Shown one piece after another: positions 23,431 through 31,998 of a stretch of DNA of 33,779 nucleotides. The stretch lies in NCBI RefSeq assembly GCF_000739575.1, contig NZ_BBJO01000012.1, positions 1-33,779 on the forward strand, read 5' to 3'. The translations under genes were made by a program, and so were the position numbers. Origin of the DNA: Halobellus rufus (lineage in GTDB: Archaea; Halobacteriota; Halobacteria; Halobacteriales; Haloferacaceae). The first letter of the stretch is position 1. Each line of letters starts with the position of its first letter. The notes under the pieces are model-generated. The model had not been told where the DNA came from and did no database searches. It worked only from the letters and a program-made list of their open reading frames with translations.

Positions 23431-25395
23431 ATGGCTGCTGAACCGATCTCCGTCCTGTTCGTCGACGACGACGAACAGTGGGCGGAGTACATCGCCAGCG
23501 AGTTGGAAACCGAAGACTCCCCGTTCTCGGTGTCGGTCGCGCTGAACGCAAACGAGGCGGTCGTGGCCCTCGACGACGACGATTCGATAGACTGCGTCGT
23601 CACGGACTTCCGGATGCCCGAGATCGACGGGATACAGATGCTCGAACACGTCCAGGAGTCGCGTCCCCACCTCCCGGTGATTCTCGTTACGGGTGACGGA
23701 AGCGAGGACGTCGCGATTCGAGCGATCGAGGCAGGCGTGACCGATTACATACGGAAAGATCCCCGCGTGGACCTCGCGCCGATCTTCGGCAACCGAATTC
23801 GACAGGCAGTCGAGCGCGCTCGACTGCGGAGGGACGTCCGAGAGAGCGAACAGCGATATCGGACCGTCATCGAACAGACCCGTGATGCGATCGTGGTACT
23901 CCGAGACGGCGAGATCGTCTTCGCGAACGACCGGTTCGACGAACTTCGAGGGGCGGGCAGCGAGCCCAGTTCACCGACTGATTTTCTCCTCCATATCCAC
24001 GAAAACGACCGCGAACGCGTCGACGACCTCCTCAGAGCGACCCGCTCCGGCGACGACCTCGGACTGTGTGAGGCCCGCCTCATTAGGCCATCCGGGGAGA
24101 GACGCCACTGTGAGCTCCTCGGAGAGTCGATCTCGTACGAGGGCGAGTCTGCGATACTGCTTTCGATTCGGGACGTCACGCTCCGTCGATCGCGCGAACG
24201 CACGCTTCGGCGAGCGTGGGAGTTCAACCGAGCGATACAGAAGCAACTGGTCGGGGTCCAAACCCGGGAGGAACTCGAATCGGCGGTCGCGGCTGTCCTC
24301 TCTTCGTACGGGTACGACCTCGTCTGGATCGGGACTGTCACCGAACGCGGCGTGCAAACTCGAGTAACAGTGGGAGAGAGCGAGTACATCGACCGCCTCG
24401 AAGATACCGACGGCAGCGATCACGGCGGAGACCCGATCCTGTGGAGCGCCCAGACCGGTGAGGCGCAACTCATCCCGGATTTCGAGGCACTGATGCCCAC
24501 GAACCGACGGACCGACGCGACCGAGTGCGGGTTTCGAACCGGGTACGCACACCCCCTTCGATACCGGGACATCGCTTACGGGACGCTCGCCGTCTACCAC
24601 AGAGATCCCTCACGAATCGACGATACCGAACGCTCGCTCTTAGCCGAGGTCGCGGAGACCGTGGGCTTCGCGCTTCACCACGTCGAGACGCAACAGGCTC
24701 TGACCAGCACCGCCGGGGTCGTCGTCGAGGTCGATATCGAGCCCGAGGAGTACTACCTCACAGACTTGCTCACTGTACAGGACGATCTCTCGTCGACCGA
24801 GGTGACGGTCGACGGAACGCAGGTTCTCGACGAGGACACCCAGCTTCAGTATCTGTCGTTCTCAACCGACGATCCCGAAACGTTCGCCGACGCCCTCGGT
24901 GAGCACCCATCGGTTCGGTCCCGGGCGGTTATTGACAGCGGCGTTCCAGCCAGATTTCGGGTCACTGTCGGAGAGGATACTCCCGAAGCACACCTCGGGT
25001 CCGTCGGCGGACTCGTGAGGTCTACAACCGTAACTCGTGGTCGTGCAACAATCTCTTTCGAGCTCTCTAGTCGGCAGTACCTGCAATCCACGATAGACCG
25101 ATTGAACGAGCACTACGCCTCTGTCACCGTCCGCTCCGTCGTCGAGCGGAAGAGTGACCGACTGAGTGAGAGACAGACGCCGGTCGACGTCGGCTCGCTA
25201 ACCACGAAACAGTTGGCCGCGATTGAAGCGGCGTACCACGAGGGGTACTTCGATCGTCCTAGACGGAGTTCGGCGAGCGATATCGCAGAGTCACTCGGGA
25301 TCACTCACACGACGTATCTCCAGCACCTCAGGGTGGCCCAGCGGAAGTTGTTCAGACAGGTATTCGATGGACCGAACGATGCGTCGACCGACTGA
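23431..25395 (+). CDS. Receiver-PAS-GAF-Bat-type HTH regulator
   Basis: 654 residues from ATG 23431. A response-regulator receiver domain comes first (VLFVDDDEQWAEY; phospho-acceptor Asp59 in VVTDFRMPEIDG; VILVTGDGS; Lys in YIRKDP). A PAS domain follows (about 135-255, ESEQRYRTVIEQTRDAIVVLRDGEIVFAND), then a GAF-like domain (about 270-430, FRTGYAHPLRYRDIAYGTLAVYH) and a bacterioopsin-activator-type region. The C-terminal HTH_10 is LTTKQLAAIEAAYHEGYFDRPRRSSASDIAESLGITHTTYLQHLR. This architecture integrates phosphorelay and ligand or light/redox signals to control transcription. It is convergent with a PAS histidine kinase, its plausible partner. The signal is unknown. Confidence 0.9.
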   Translation: MAAEPISVLFVDDDEQWAEYIASELETEDSPFSVSVALNANEAVVALDDDDSIDCVVTDFRMPEIDGIQMLEHVQESRPHLPVILVTGDGSEDVAIRAIEAGVTDYIRKDPRVDLAPIFGNRIRQAVERARLRRDVRESEQRYRTVIEQTRDAIVVLRDGEIVFANDRFDELRGAGSEPSSPTDFLLHIHENDRERVDDLLRATRSGDDLGLCEARLIRPSGERRHCELLGESISYEGESAILLSIRDVTLRRSRERTLRRAWEFNRAIQKQLVGVQTREELESAVAAVLSSYGYDLVWIGTVTERGVQTRVTVGESEYIDRLEDTDGSDHGGDPILWSAQTGEAQLIPDFEALMPTNRRTDATECGFRTGYAHPLRYRDIAYGTLAVYHRDPSRIDDTERSLLAEVAETVGFALHHVETQQALTSTAGVVVEVDIEPEEYYLTDLLTVQDDLSSTEVTVDGTQVLDEDTQLQYLSFSTDDPETFADALGEHPSVRSRAVIDSGVPARFRVTVGEDTPEAHLGSVGGLVRSTTVTRGRATISFELSSRQYLQSTIDRLNEHYASVTVRSVVERKSDRLSERQTPVDVGSLTTKQLAAIEAAYHEGYFDRPRRSSASDIAESLGITHTTYLQHLRVAQRKLFRQVFDGPNDASTD

Positions 25396-25406
25396 TATCT
25401 GGCGCG

Positions 25407-26498
25407 TCACTCGAACGCGATAGCGAACCTCGCGCCGCCGTCACCGGAGTCGGTAATCGACAGCTCCCAGCCGTGCGCCTCGACGAACTCGCTGACGATC
25501 GTGAGGCCCACGCCTGTTCCCTGTCCCGTGGTCGAATAACCATACTCCAGTACGTCGTCGAGCCGCTCGGTCGGGATTCCCGTGCCGTCGTCAGCGACGT
25601 AGAATCCCGGCCGCTCCCCGAGCGAGCCGACGGTGACCGTCACTGGCCGCTGATTGTGAACCACGGCGTTCCGGAACAGGTTCTCGAAGATGTGATCGAG
25701 CAGTCCGAGGTCGGCGTCACACTCGACTTCCCGATCGAGTACGACGCGGAGCTCACTGTCGCCCGTCTCGGTTACCGACCACGCGGCTTCGGCGCGAGAG
25801 GCGATCGGCGTCGGCGTCGTCTTTGGGGTCCGACGCTGGGTCCTCGTGAGCGTTCGCAGCTCGTCGATCATTCTCGCCATCCGATCAATGGGGTCGACGA
25901 TTGCGTCCAGAGCTTCGCTATCGTGCTCCCGACGAGCCTGCCTGAGGCGCCCACGAGCGACGGTCAACGGGTTTCGGAAGTCGTGTGAGACCACGGAGGC
26001 GAACCGATCGAGACGGCGGTTCTGTCGCCGCAACTGCTCGTTTGACTGTTCGAGCTCCGCTTGCGTTTCCCTCAGTTCCCGCTCCCGGCGTTTGCGTTCT
26101 GTGACATCCCGCGTCACCGTTACGACTCCATCGACGTTGTACCCGGAAGGAATCGGTGACGCGCTGCTCTCGATCCACATCCAGTGCCCGTCTCCGTGCC
26201 AAAAGCGGAGCTCGACCGTACTCGGGGACACACCGGCCAGTGCCGACTCGAAGCACTCGACCGCGCGGTCTTTGTCTTCCGGATGGATGAATTCTTCGAG
26301 CGGTGTCTCGAGAAACTCCTGTCGACTTCGTCCCAACATCTCCTCGGTGTCCGTAACGTACGTCATCTCCCCACTCGGCCTGATGTGCGTGAAGATGTCC
26401 GTCGTGCTGTCGACGAAGGCGCGACACTGCGCGGCCACGTCGGCATCGTCGAGTCGCGCGGACGTCGCGGTCTTTCCCGTCTCGGTCGGCCCCGACAT
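25407..26498 (-). CDS. PAS-domain histidine kinase
   Basis: 363 residues from ATG 26498; a longer upstream frame overlaps the next gene and is rejected. The PAS domain (about 25-135) shows CRAFVDSTTDIFTHIRPSGEMTYVT and ends with the PAC motif VTVTRDVTERK. A coiled coil leads to the H-box with phospho-His172 (FASVVSHDFRNPLTVARG). The ATPase has an N-box (IFENLFRNAVVHN), G1 (VADDGTGIP) and G2 (GQGTGVGLTIV). No membrane helix is seen, so it is a cytoplasmic sensor. It ends 11 bp from the Bat-type regulator on the other strand. Confidence 0.9.
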   Translation of the reverse strand: MSGPTETGKTATSARLDDADVAAQCRAFVDSTTDIFTHIRPSGEMTYVTDTEEMLGRSRQEFLETPLEEFIHPEDKDRAVECFESALAGVSPSTVELRFWHGDGHWMWIESSASPIPSGYNVDGVVTVTRDVTERKRRERELRETQAELEQSNEQLRRQNRRLDRFASVVSHDFRNPLTVARGRLRQARREHDSEALDAIVDPIDRMARMIDELRTLTRTQRRTPKTTPTPIASRAEAAWSVTETGDSELRVVLDREVECDADLGLLDHIFENLFRNAVVHNQRPVTVTVGSLGERPGFYVADDGTGIPTERLDDVLEYGYSTTGQGTGVGLTIVSEFVEAHGWELSITDSGDGGARFAIAFE

Positions 26499-26521
26499 AC
26501 TACTGCGGTAGCAGCGAACCG

Positions 26522-26845
26522 TTAAAAGGGTAACAGCGCCCGAAGCTGCGAGAAGATGCCACCGTTCGAGGCCCGATACTCCTCGAGAACCGGGTGCAAC
26601 GCGTCCAGCAGCTCCCGTTTGCTGTCGAAACGGCTCGTCGCGGTCGCTTCGAGCGCCTCCGACAGCCTGACCGCGTTCCCGTTGGCGTCGACGGGGATCT
26701 CGGGATCGCCGAGCGCCCGTACGATCTCGTCGCTCGTCGCGGGGAACGAGAGCTCCGCGTCCGAGAGATACGGCGTGAGCGCGGCGATCCCGAACTCCAG
26801 CGAATCGGGCTCGTCGCCGTCCTGCTGCGGTGGTCTGACAGCCAT
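26522..26845 (-). CDS. Small conserved haloarchaeal protein, DUF5789-like
   Basis: 107 residues. The core DAELSFPATSDEIVRALGDPEIPVDANGNAVRLSEALE, then SRFDSKRELLDALHPVLEEY, has the FPAT..E(I/V)...G motif I associate with DUF5789-type small haloarchaeal proteins. The match is not strict. It has no signal peptide or membrane helix. The start is set by ATG 26845 with a TATA-like GTTTTT about 28 nt upstream. It is divergent from the RHH gene with a mirrored promoter and lies downstream of nothing on its strand. Confidence 0.65.
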   Translation of the reverse strand: MAVRPPQQDGDEPDSLEFGIAALTPYLSDAELSFPATSDEIVRALGDPEIPVDANGNAVRLSEALEATATSRFDSKRELLDALHPVLEEYRASNGGIFSQLRALLPF

Positions 26846-26873
26846 CGACGTCGGCTACGGTTCGAGGGGTGGA

Positions 26874-26915
26874 AAAACCCTCGGCTCCGGGTCGCAACCG
26901 ACTCCACAGGGTTTT
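26874..26915. promoter_or_regulatory. Mirrored A/T-box inverted repeat between divergent genes
   Basis: AAAACCCT (26874-26881) and AGGGTTTT (26908-26915) form perfect inverted copies. Each serves as TATA-like box about 28-30 nt from its own ATG (26845 on minus, 26946 on plus). Confidence 0.5.
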
Positions 26916-26945
26916 GTCCGTCCGTCGCCTCACGACGGCCAGACG

Positions 26946-27158
26946 ATGACCGAGTACACGACCGTCTCGATCCCGAAGGACCTCGCAGAGCGGGTCGACG
27001 AGACCATCGAGGGGACCAGCTTTTCGAGCACCAGCGACCTCGTGCGCTTCCTGCTGCGGAGCATCGTCATCCAGTACCAGCGCGAGGGCGAGCTCACGGA
27101 AGCGCAGTTCGAGGACATCGCCGAACAGCTCGCGGACTTAGGGTATCTCGATCGGTAA
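26946..27158 (+). CDS. CopG-like ribbon-helix-helix protein
   Basis: 70 residues: beta strand TTVSIPKDLAERVDETIEGTSFSSTSDLVRFLLRSIVIQYQREG is a complete RHH fold, with a short helical tail. Such proteins bind DNA as dimers and often regulate their own promoter; some are antitoxins. No toxin gene follows, since 27159-27320 is empty. The mirrored repeat at 26874-26915 is a candidate operator. Confidence 0.82.
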   Translation: MTEYTTVSIPKDLAERVDETIEGTSFSSTSDLVRFLLRSIVIQYQREGELTEAQFEDIAEQLADLGYLDR

Positions 27159-27320
27159 GTTCCGAAGCATCTTCTCGACCAGCGGAGAGCCTCAAACAAT
27201 TGGCCACAAGCACTCTTTTTTTGTTATGTAGGTATCACTTGGGGTCAACCCCCCGAAGCATTCGCCCTATCTTCTCTGTAGACCAAATGATTATGTCTCT
27301 CATTCGATACGTATTACGCA

Positions 27321-27590
27321 ATGGCGACTTCGACGTCGGACGAAAATAACCACGAGGACGAGATCCGTCTCTGGCGAGAAGACGAATGGTGGATCGCCAC
27401 AGACGTCGAAACGGGTGTTACGACACAGGGGTCCTCTCAACGAGCTGCATTGGAGAATCTTGATGACGCTGTTGCCCTTCAAAAAGGCGAGGCCGGACGT
27501 GAACCCACCGACGAGGAGCTTCGAGAGATGGGGATCGACCCCAAGAACAATAAGACCGGCAATCGGGAACCTCCGGACGTCCTGAAATAA
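27321..27590 (+). CDS. hicB: HicB-like antitoxin
   Basis: 89 residues with the HicB core: EIRLWREDEWWIATDVETGVTTQGSSQRAALENLDDAVALQKGE. The degenerate RNase-H-like domain is recognised, and an acidic tail follows. A TATA-like ATTATG lies about 29 nt before ATG 27321. HicA should follow in the operon, and only a short hicA-like stub does (27591-27641), so the antitoxin appears orphaned. It may still regulate its own promoter. Confidence 0.85.
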   Translation: MATSTSDENNHEDEIRLWREDEWWIATDVETGVTTQGSSQRAALENLDDAVALQKGEAGREPTDEELREMGIDPKNNKTGNREPPDVLK

Positions 27591-27641
27591 CTGGGGCGAC
27601 GGACCTTTTCGGGGCGCGAAGTCGTCAAAGTTGTTCGTTCC
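27591..27641 (+). pseudogene. hicA: hicA remnant, first 17 codons
   Basis: Immediately after the hicB stop (TAA 27588-27590) the frame reads GRRTFSGREVVKVVRS, a close match to the usual HicA N-terminus (M-RRTFSGREVVKVL). The first codon is CTG instead of ATG/GTG. After RS the similarity stops, 20 bp before the stop codon of the minus-strand gene ending at 27661. The double-stranded RNA-binding His residue of HicA is therefore missing, so no functional toxin. Confidence 0.7.
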
Positions 27642-27660
27642 AAATCAAAAGAGAACCTAC

Positions 27661-28077
27661 CTATCCGTCGACCGACTCCTCGGGCGGTTCGACGTCGAGA
27701 ACGTCTAATTGGATTTCACGGCCGTTGCGGTCGAACGCCGCACACGACGCGTCGTCCCACGGCGGCACCGCGACCACGACCGCGGCGGCGAAGGTGTCCT
27801 CGCGCGTCGCCTCCAGCGGGCCTTGCGGGTGCGAGACGAACCGCGCGCGGCCGCGTCCCGCGGGAGTCCCGAGGTCGACGCCGAAAACCGCCGTCACCGA
27901 CCCGCTGGCGTCGGGGAAGTAAAAGTGCGTGAGAACCGGCGTCTCGGCGTCGAGGGCCAACTCCGCGTCGAACTCGCCCGCGGGCGTCGACGCGAGCACG
28001 ACGCTGACCGAGGAGGGCTCCTCGTCGTCAGCCATCTCCAAGAGCGCGTCGAGCAGCCCGCGCGTGATGTAGACCAC
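27661..28077 (-). CDS. Conserved haloarchaeal protein of unknown function
   Basis: 138 residues from GTG 28077: VYITRGLLDALLEMADDEEP, VVLASTPAGEFDAELAL, TPVLTHFYFPDASGSVTAVFGVDLGTPAGRGRARFVSHPQG, VVAVPPWDDASCAAF. The acidic bias and internal consistency mark it as a real gene. I cannot assign a family. It shows a faint resemblance to MPN-like folds but lacks the JAMM HxH zinc motif. The GTG start is supported by a minus-strand TTTTTA box (28101-28106) about 26 nt upstream. The long frame continuing to 29136 is an artefact through the next gene. Confidence 0.65.
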   Translation of the reverse strand: MVYITRGLLDALLEMADDEEPSSVSVVLASTPAGEFDAELALDAETPVLTHFYFPDASGSVTAVFGVDLGTPAGRGRARFVSHPQGPLEATREDTFAAAVVVAVPPWDDASCAAFDRNGREIQLDVLDVEPPEESVDG

Positions 28078-28100
28078 GACGGAGGGGACGACCGCCCGCG

Positions 28101-28106
28101 TAAAAA
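28101..28106 (-). promoter_or_regulatory. TATA-like box of the GTG-start gene
   Basis: Minus-strand TTTTTA at 28101-28106, centred about 26 nt from GTG 28077. It decides the start in a frame that has no upstream ATG. Confidence 0.45.
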
Positions 28107-28184
28107 CGTCGTCGGCGTGGGCGGCCGTCTCCTGAAACGAAGAACGTGAGAGCCGCGCGAGCGATATGGCAGCCGCACGCGCCG

Positions 28185-28868
28185 CTAAGACAGTAGTTCT
28201 TTGAGCGCCCGGCCGTACGCCCCGGGGAGGTTCGTCCGCGCGTTCGCCAGGGCCTCGCGGAGCGCCGCCCTCGCGTCGTTCATCACGCCCGCGCCGTGAC
28301 CGACGAGCACGCGGTCGGGATCGAACCGCGAGAGCGCGCGCCGCGGCGGGGTGGGGCGGAGCATCGGGTGGACGCCGAGTCGCTCGCCGGGCGCGCAGAA
28401 GTACGCGACCGTCCCGACGGCCTCGGGAACAACGAGCGTCCCGTCGTCGGGGTGAGACAGCCCGACCTCCTGCCACGGCGGGAAGGAGGAGTCGCGGATC
28501 CGGAACGCCTCGAACCCCGAATCGCCGAGTTCGGCGTCGAAGCGCTCGACGGGCGCGTCCAGTTCCTCGGCGACTCCGGTCATCCACTGCGGGACGAACA
28601 CCGGGACATCGTGTCTGCGCGCGAACGCTGCCGCGTCCCGCTTGTGTCGGTCGAGGCCGACGACTACGCCCGCGACGTCGCCGAACTCCGAGAGCAACGC
28701 GTCGACGTCGGGAGCGTCGACCGGGTCGATCACCCAGACGCCGCCGTCGTCGCCGACGAGCGCGTGGCTCGCGCGCTGCATCGTCTCCTCGGGATAGGCG
28801 ATCCAGCCGACGCCTCGGTCCCACCGGTCGATCTCGCGGTACCCGTCGGTGTCGCCGCCTTTCATCGG
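28185..28868 (-). CDS. MBL-fold-like hydrolase, degenerate metal motif
   Basis: 227 residues from ATG 28868; an ATG 30 nt further upstream is possible. The order is a beta-rich N-terminus (GVGWIAYPEETMQRASHALVGDDGGVWVIDPVDAP), GVVVGLDRHKRDAAAFARRHDVPVFVPQWM, VGLSHPDDGTLVVPEAVGTVAYFCA, and LVGHGAGV near the end. This is the layout of metallo-beta-lactamase-like proteins, but the HxHxDH motif reads D-R-H-K-R-D, so the metal site looks altered. Possibly a non-hydrolytic or changed-specificity member. It is divergent from the DUF502 gene. A TATA-like ATTTAT lies about 35 nt upstream. Confidence 0.7.
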   Translation of the reverse strand, partial: PMKGGDTDGYREIDRWDRGVGWIAYPEETMQRASHALVGDDGGVWVIDPVDAPDVDALLSEFGDVAGVVVGLDRHKRDAAAFARRHDVPVFVPQWMTGVAEELDAPVERFDAELGDSGFEAFRIRDSSFPPWQEVGLSHPDDGTLVVPEAVGTVAYFCAPGERLGVHPMLRPTPPRRALSRFDPDRVLVGHGAGVMNDARAALREALANARTNLPGAYGRALKELLS

Positions 28869-28993
28869 CATAGGAAAGACTCCGAACGGAACGCGCATAA
28901 ATCTCCTCGCCGATCCGCTCGGCGGTGAGGGGGACGCTCCGCTTCGACACTCCCGAGAGACCTTTCACGGGGTACGTCGTAAGGCGAGACAGT

Positions 28994-29994
28994 ATGTCCG
29001 ATCGAGGGCCCGAAGTCCCGTCGATGCGTCGCGTCCAGCGGTCGGTGTCAGACGTCGTTCGCGAGGCGTTCATCTCCGGGCTCGCCGTCGTGATCCCGTT
29101 TGTCATCACCGTCGCGGTCTTTCTCTTCCTGTTCAACGCCGTCTACGGCTATCTGAACCTCTTCTCGGAGATCGTCCTCGCGCTACCGGTCGTCTCGCTG
29201 GTCCCGGACGCGTTGAACGTCAGTCCCGAGACGCTCATCGAAGCGGCGGTCCCGGTCGTCGTCTTCGGAGCCGTCTTCGCGGTCGGCCTCGTCGTTAACA
29301 GCTCTCGATACGGTGAACGCGCCGTCTCGCACTTCGATTACGTGATCGCGCAGATCCCCGGCGTCGGCTCGGTCTACGAGAGCTTCCGCCGGATGAGCGA
29401 CGTCGTACTCGACTCGGACGCCGAAAACTTCCGCGAGGTGAAACTGGTCGAATTCCCCCACGAAGATGCCTACACGATCGGGTTCGTGACGACTGAGACG
29501 CCGGAGGTCCTCCGGACGGCCGCGGGCCACGAATCGATGCTCACGCTGTTTCTCCCCCTGGCCCCGAACCCGGTGATGGTGGGCACCTCGTTCACCTCCC
29601 TGAGAGCCGCGTGATGGACGTCGATATGACCGTCGAGGAGGGCGTGCAGGCGATCGTCACGAGCGGGGTCGCGATGAGCGAGTCCGACGACGGACTCTCG
29701 CGCGAGGAACTGAACGCCCTGACTGACGCGACCCTCGGCGAAGACGACGGCGATAGCGACACGTCTGACGCCGATTCGACGGCCACTGACGGCTCGGACC
29801 CTCCGTCGCCGGAGGCGACCGTGGGCCCGAAGACGCGATACGACGACCAGATCGACCCCGCGAACGTCGAGACGCCGCAGGAATTGGCCCGTCGCGAGCG
29901 CGGGTTGAACCGCAACGAGTCGGGAGCGACCGGAAAGTCGGATGACTCGGGAGAATCGGCGGCAACGGCCGAGCAGCCGACGGAAGAGGGCTGA
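28994..29994 (+). pseudogene. DUF502 membrane protein, split by a frameshift
   Basis: Frame 1 (28994-29614) encodes two to three membrane helices (AFISGLAVVIPFVITVAVFLFLF; VPVVVFGAVFAVGLVVNS) and SHFDYVIAQIPGVGSVYESFRRMSDVV, classic DUF502, then shifts after NPVM. The other frame continues HLPESRVMDVDMTVEEGVQAIVTSGVA, which is the usual DUF502 continuation, and ends with a long acidic Ser/Thr-rich tail to 29994. Restoring one G at the GGTGGG run near 29579-29583 makes a 333-residue protein. The role of DUF502 is unknown. A separate second gene starting at ATG 29614 is less likely, because its upstream frame already encodes conserved residues. Confidence 0.8.
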
Positions 29995-30065
29995 GAGTAG
30001 ACGGCAGGTCGGGGATTCTGCCGAGAACCGGAAGAACCACGCGACAGGCTATCCTCAGTGTCCGT

Positions 30066-30500
30066 ATGTCCTTCACGCTCCGCGAACACACCGCCGACGT
30101 CGCCGTCGAGGCGAACGCCCCCGACCTCTCGGCGCTGTTCGGTGAGGTCGGGAACGGCCTCGCAGCTGCCTCCTGCGACGATGTCCCCGATACGCTCCCC
30201 GACACCGCGGAGCCGTTCGAAGTCGACGTCGCCGCCGAGAGCCTGCAGGCCTTGCTGTTCGACTACCTCGATCAGCTGATATACGAACGCGACGTGCGGA
30301 GCGTACTCCCGGTCGAAAACCGCGTGACGGTCGCGCGCGGAGATGCGGACGCGACGGCGGAGTGGCACTTGTCGGGAACTGCCCGCGGGCTCCCCCTCGC
30401 GGACGTCGACGCGCGCGAGGTCAAAGCCGTCACCTACTCCGAGATGCGCGTCGAGGAGACCGACGACGGATGGACCGCCTACGTCGTACTGGACGTTTAA
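30066..30500 (+). CDS. Archease
   Basis: 144 residues: FTLREHTADVAVEANAPDLSALFGEVGNGL at the start, FDYLDQLIYERDVRS in the middle, LPLADVDAREVKAVTYSEMRVEETDDGWTAYVVLDV at the end. These are the conserved archease blocks, including the acidic residues (Asp in EHTADVAVEA and the C-terminal Asp) that bind Ca. Archease activates the RNA ligase RtcB for multiple-turnover tRNA splicing. No rtcB is in the window. The length is normal. Confidence 0.92.
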   Translation: MSFTLREHTADVAVEANAPDLSALFGEVGNGLAAASCDDVPDTLPDTAEPFEVDVAAESLQALLFDYLDQLIYERDVRSVLPVENRVTVARGDADATAEWHLSGTARGLPLADVDAREVKAVTYSEMRVEETDDGWTAYVVLDV

Positions 30501-30567
30501 GTGTTCGTTAAAATTCAGAAATGGTCTCGGAACTTGTTTGTGCCCCCCGGTTCGAGATGGATACGAG

Positions 30568-31824
30568 ATGACCGACCGCGCAGTGCGTCTCGTCTGTGCC
30601 GCCCTCGTCGTGACAGTCTTGCTCGGGGGGTTCGGTGCGACGGCGCAGACCGCGTCGGGACAGCCGACCGAGACCATCGCCGGATCGCAGATCGCGCCGG
30701 ACGACGTCGCGATGCAGATCGCGCTCACGCCGAACGGGACCGCGGCGTGGACGATTGAGTATCGGGTCCGCCTCGACGACGAGAACTCCACCGAGGCGTT
30801 CGAGAGCCTCCGCTCCGACATCCAGGCCAACGAAACGGAGTACACCTCGCAGTTCCGCGATCGGATGGAGTCGACCGCGGCCACCGCAGAGAACGCTACG
30901 GGGCGTGAGATGTCGGTTCGAAACGTCTCCGTCTCGGCGACCCGACAGCAGTTACCCCAAGACTACGGCGTCGTCACGTACACGTTCACCTGGACGAACT
31001 TCGCGGTCGTCGACGACGGGGAGATCCGCGCCGGCGACGCCATCGCCGGGCTCTTCCTCGACGAGCAGACGACGCTTCAGGTCTCCTGGCCCGAGGGATA
31101 CGCGCTCGACACCGCGCAGCCGTCGCCCGACGACACCCGACTCGAATCCCGGATCGTCGTCTGGAACGGCCCGCTCGACTTCGGACCGAACGAGCCCACG
31201 CTCGTCGCCGCGGAATCGACGCCCGGCGGCGTGACCACGTCGCCGGTCGACGGCGGCGGGGCGGGCGGCACTAATTGGGCCGCCCTGGGTGCGGTCGCGC
31301 TCTTCGTCGTCGCCGCGGGTGCCGGTGGCTGGCTGTTCTACCGCCGGCGCGCCGGCCGTCCCGACGCTGTCGGCGGGGAGAGCGACGCAACTGGGACCGA
31401 CGCCTCGGCGGCCGCGTCCACCGGTGCGACCGCGGGCGCGGAGACGACGGAGGGAGCCGGCTCGACAGCGGCGGCCGAGTCGGCGGGCGACAGCGAAACG
31501 GACGGTGCCGCCGCGGCCAGCGCAGCGGGGACCGACGACACGCCGCCGTGGGACGACGAACTCCTCAGCAACGAAGAGCGCGTGCTCGCGCTCGTCGAAC
31601 ACGAGGGCGGTCGGATCAAACAACAGGAAGTCGCGCAGACCTTGGAGTGGACTGACGCGAAAACGAGTCAGGTGATCCGGAAGATGCGCGATGCGGACAA
31701 ACTCGACGCGTTCCGGCTGGGCCGGGAGAACGTGCTCGTGCTTCCCGGCGAGAGCCTCGCGCCGGGCGACGCAGATGAGGTGGAAGACGAAGACGAGCGC
31801 GCGGACGATACCGGTGAGAAGTGA
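30568..31824 (+). CDS. Membrane-anchored winged-helix regulator with extracytoplasmic domain
   Basis: 418 residues from ATG 30568; the longer frame before it overlaps archease. It has an N-terminal signal peptide (LVCAALVVTVLLGGFGATAQ) and an extracytoplasmic beta-rich region with MQIALTPNGTAAWTIEYRVRLDD and YTFTWTNFAVVDDGEI. A membrane helix follows (WAALGAVALFVVAAGAGGWLFY), then an Ala/Ser/Thr/Gly-rich acidic linker of about 80 residues, and a cytoplasmic winged helix (LLSNEERVLALVEHEGGRIKQQEVAQTLEWTDAKTSQVIRKMRDAD). This is the arrangement of haloarchaeal DUF7343/DUF7345-type proteins. It probably senses an envelope signal and acts on transcription at the membrane. Confidence 0.82.
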   Translation: MTDRAVRLVCAALVVTVLLGGFGATAQTASGQPTETIAGSQIAPDDVAMQIALTPNGTAAWTIEYRVRLDDENSTEAFESLRSDIQANETEYTSQFRDRMESTAATAENATGREMSVRNVSVSATRQQLPQDYGVVTYTFTWTNFAVVDDGEIRAGDAIAGLFLDEQTTLQVSWPEGYALDTAQPSPDDTRLESRIVVWNGPLDFGPNEPTLVAAESTPGGVTTSPVDGGGAGGTNWAALGAVALFVVAAGAGGWLFYRRRAGRPDAVGGESDATGTDASAAASTGATAGAETTEGAGSTAAAESAGDSETDGAAAASAAGTDDTPPWDDELLSNEERVLALVEHEGGRIKQQEVAQTLEWTDAKTSQVIRKMRDADKLDAFRLGRENVLVLPGESLAPGDADEVEDEDERADDTGEK

Positions 31825-31998
31825 GACCGTCGACGACGTCCGGCCCCATCAGCGGTGCCGACGACCGTGTCACGGACGCGTTTGCGTCAGATCCGGACGA
31901 CCCCGTCGCAGTCCCCGAAAAAATTCGGATTAAGCCGACGAAAATGGGCGTAAGGATGGTGGAGGTATATGGCCGTAGGTGAGAAAGAGGGAGTTGTG

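Noticed and set aside
25407..26933. Extension of the histidine kinase to 508 residues
   Set aside because: The added N-terminus is Arg-rich and overlaps the DUF5789-like gene. ATG 26498 starts at a normal PAS N-terminus.
27661..29136. A 491-codon open frame on the minus strand
   Set aside because: Its first two thirds are Arg-rich and run antisense or out of frame through the MBL-like and DUF502 genes. Only the C-terminal 138 codons look like a real haloarchaeal protein.
29614..29994. A separate second gene after the DUF502 frame
   Set aside because: The same frame upstream of its ATG already encodes the conserved HLPESRV block, so it is better read as the frameshifted C-terminus.
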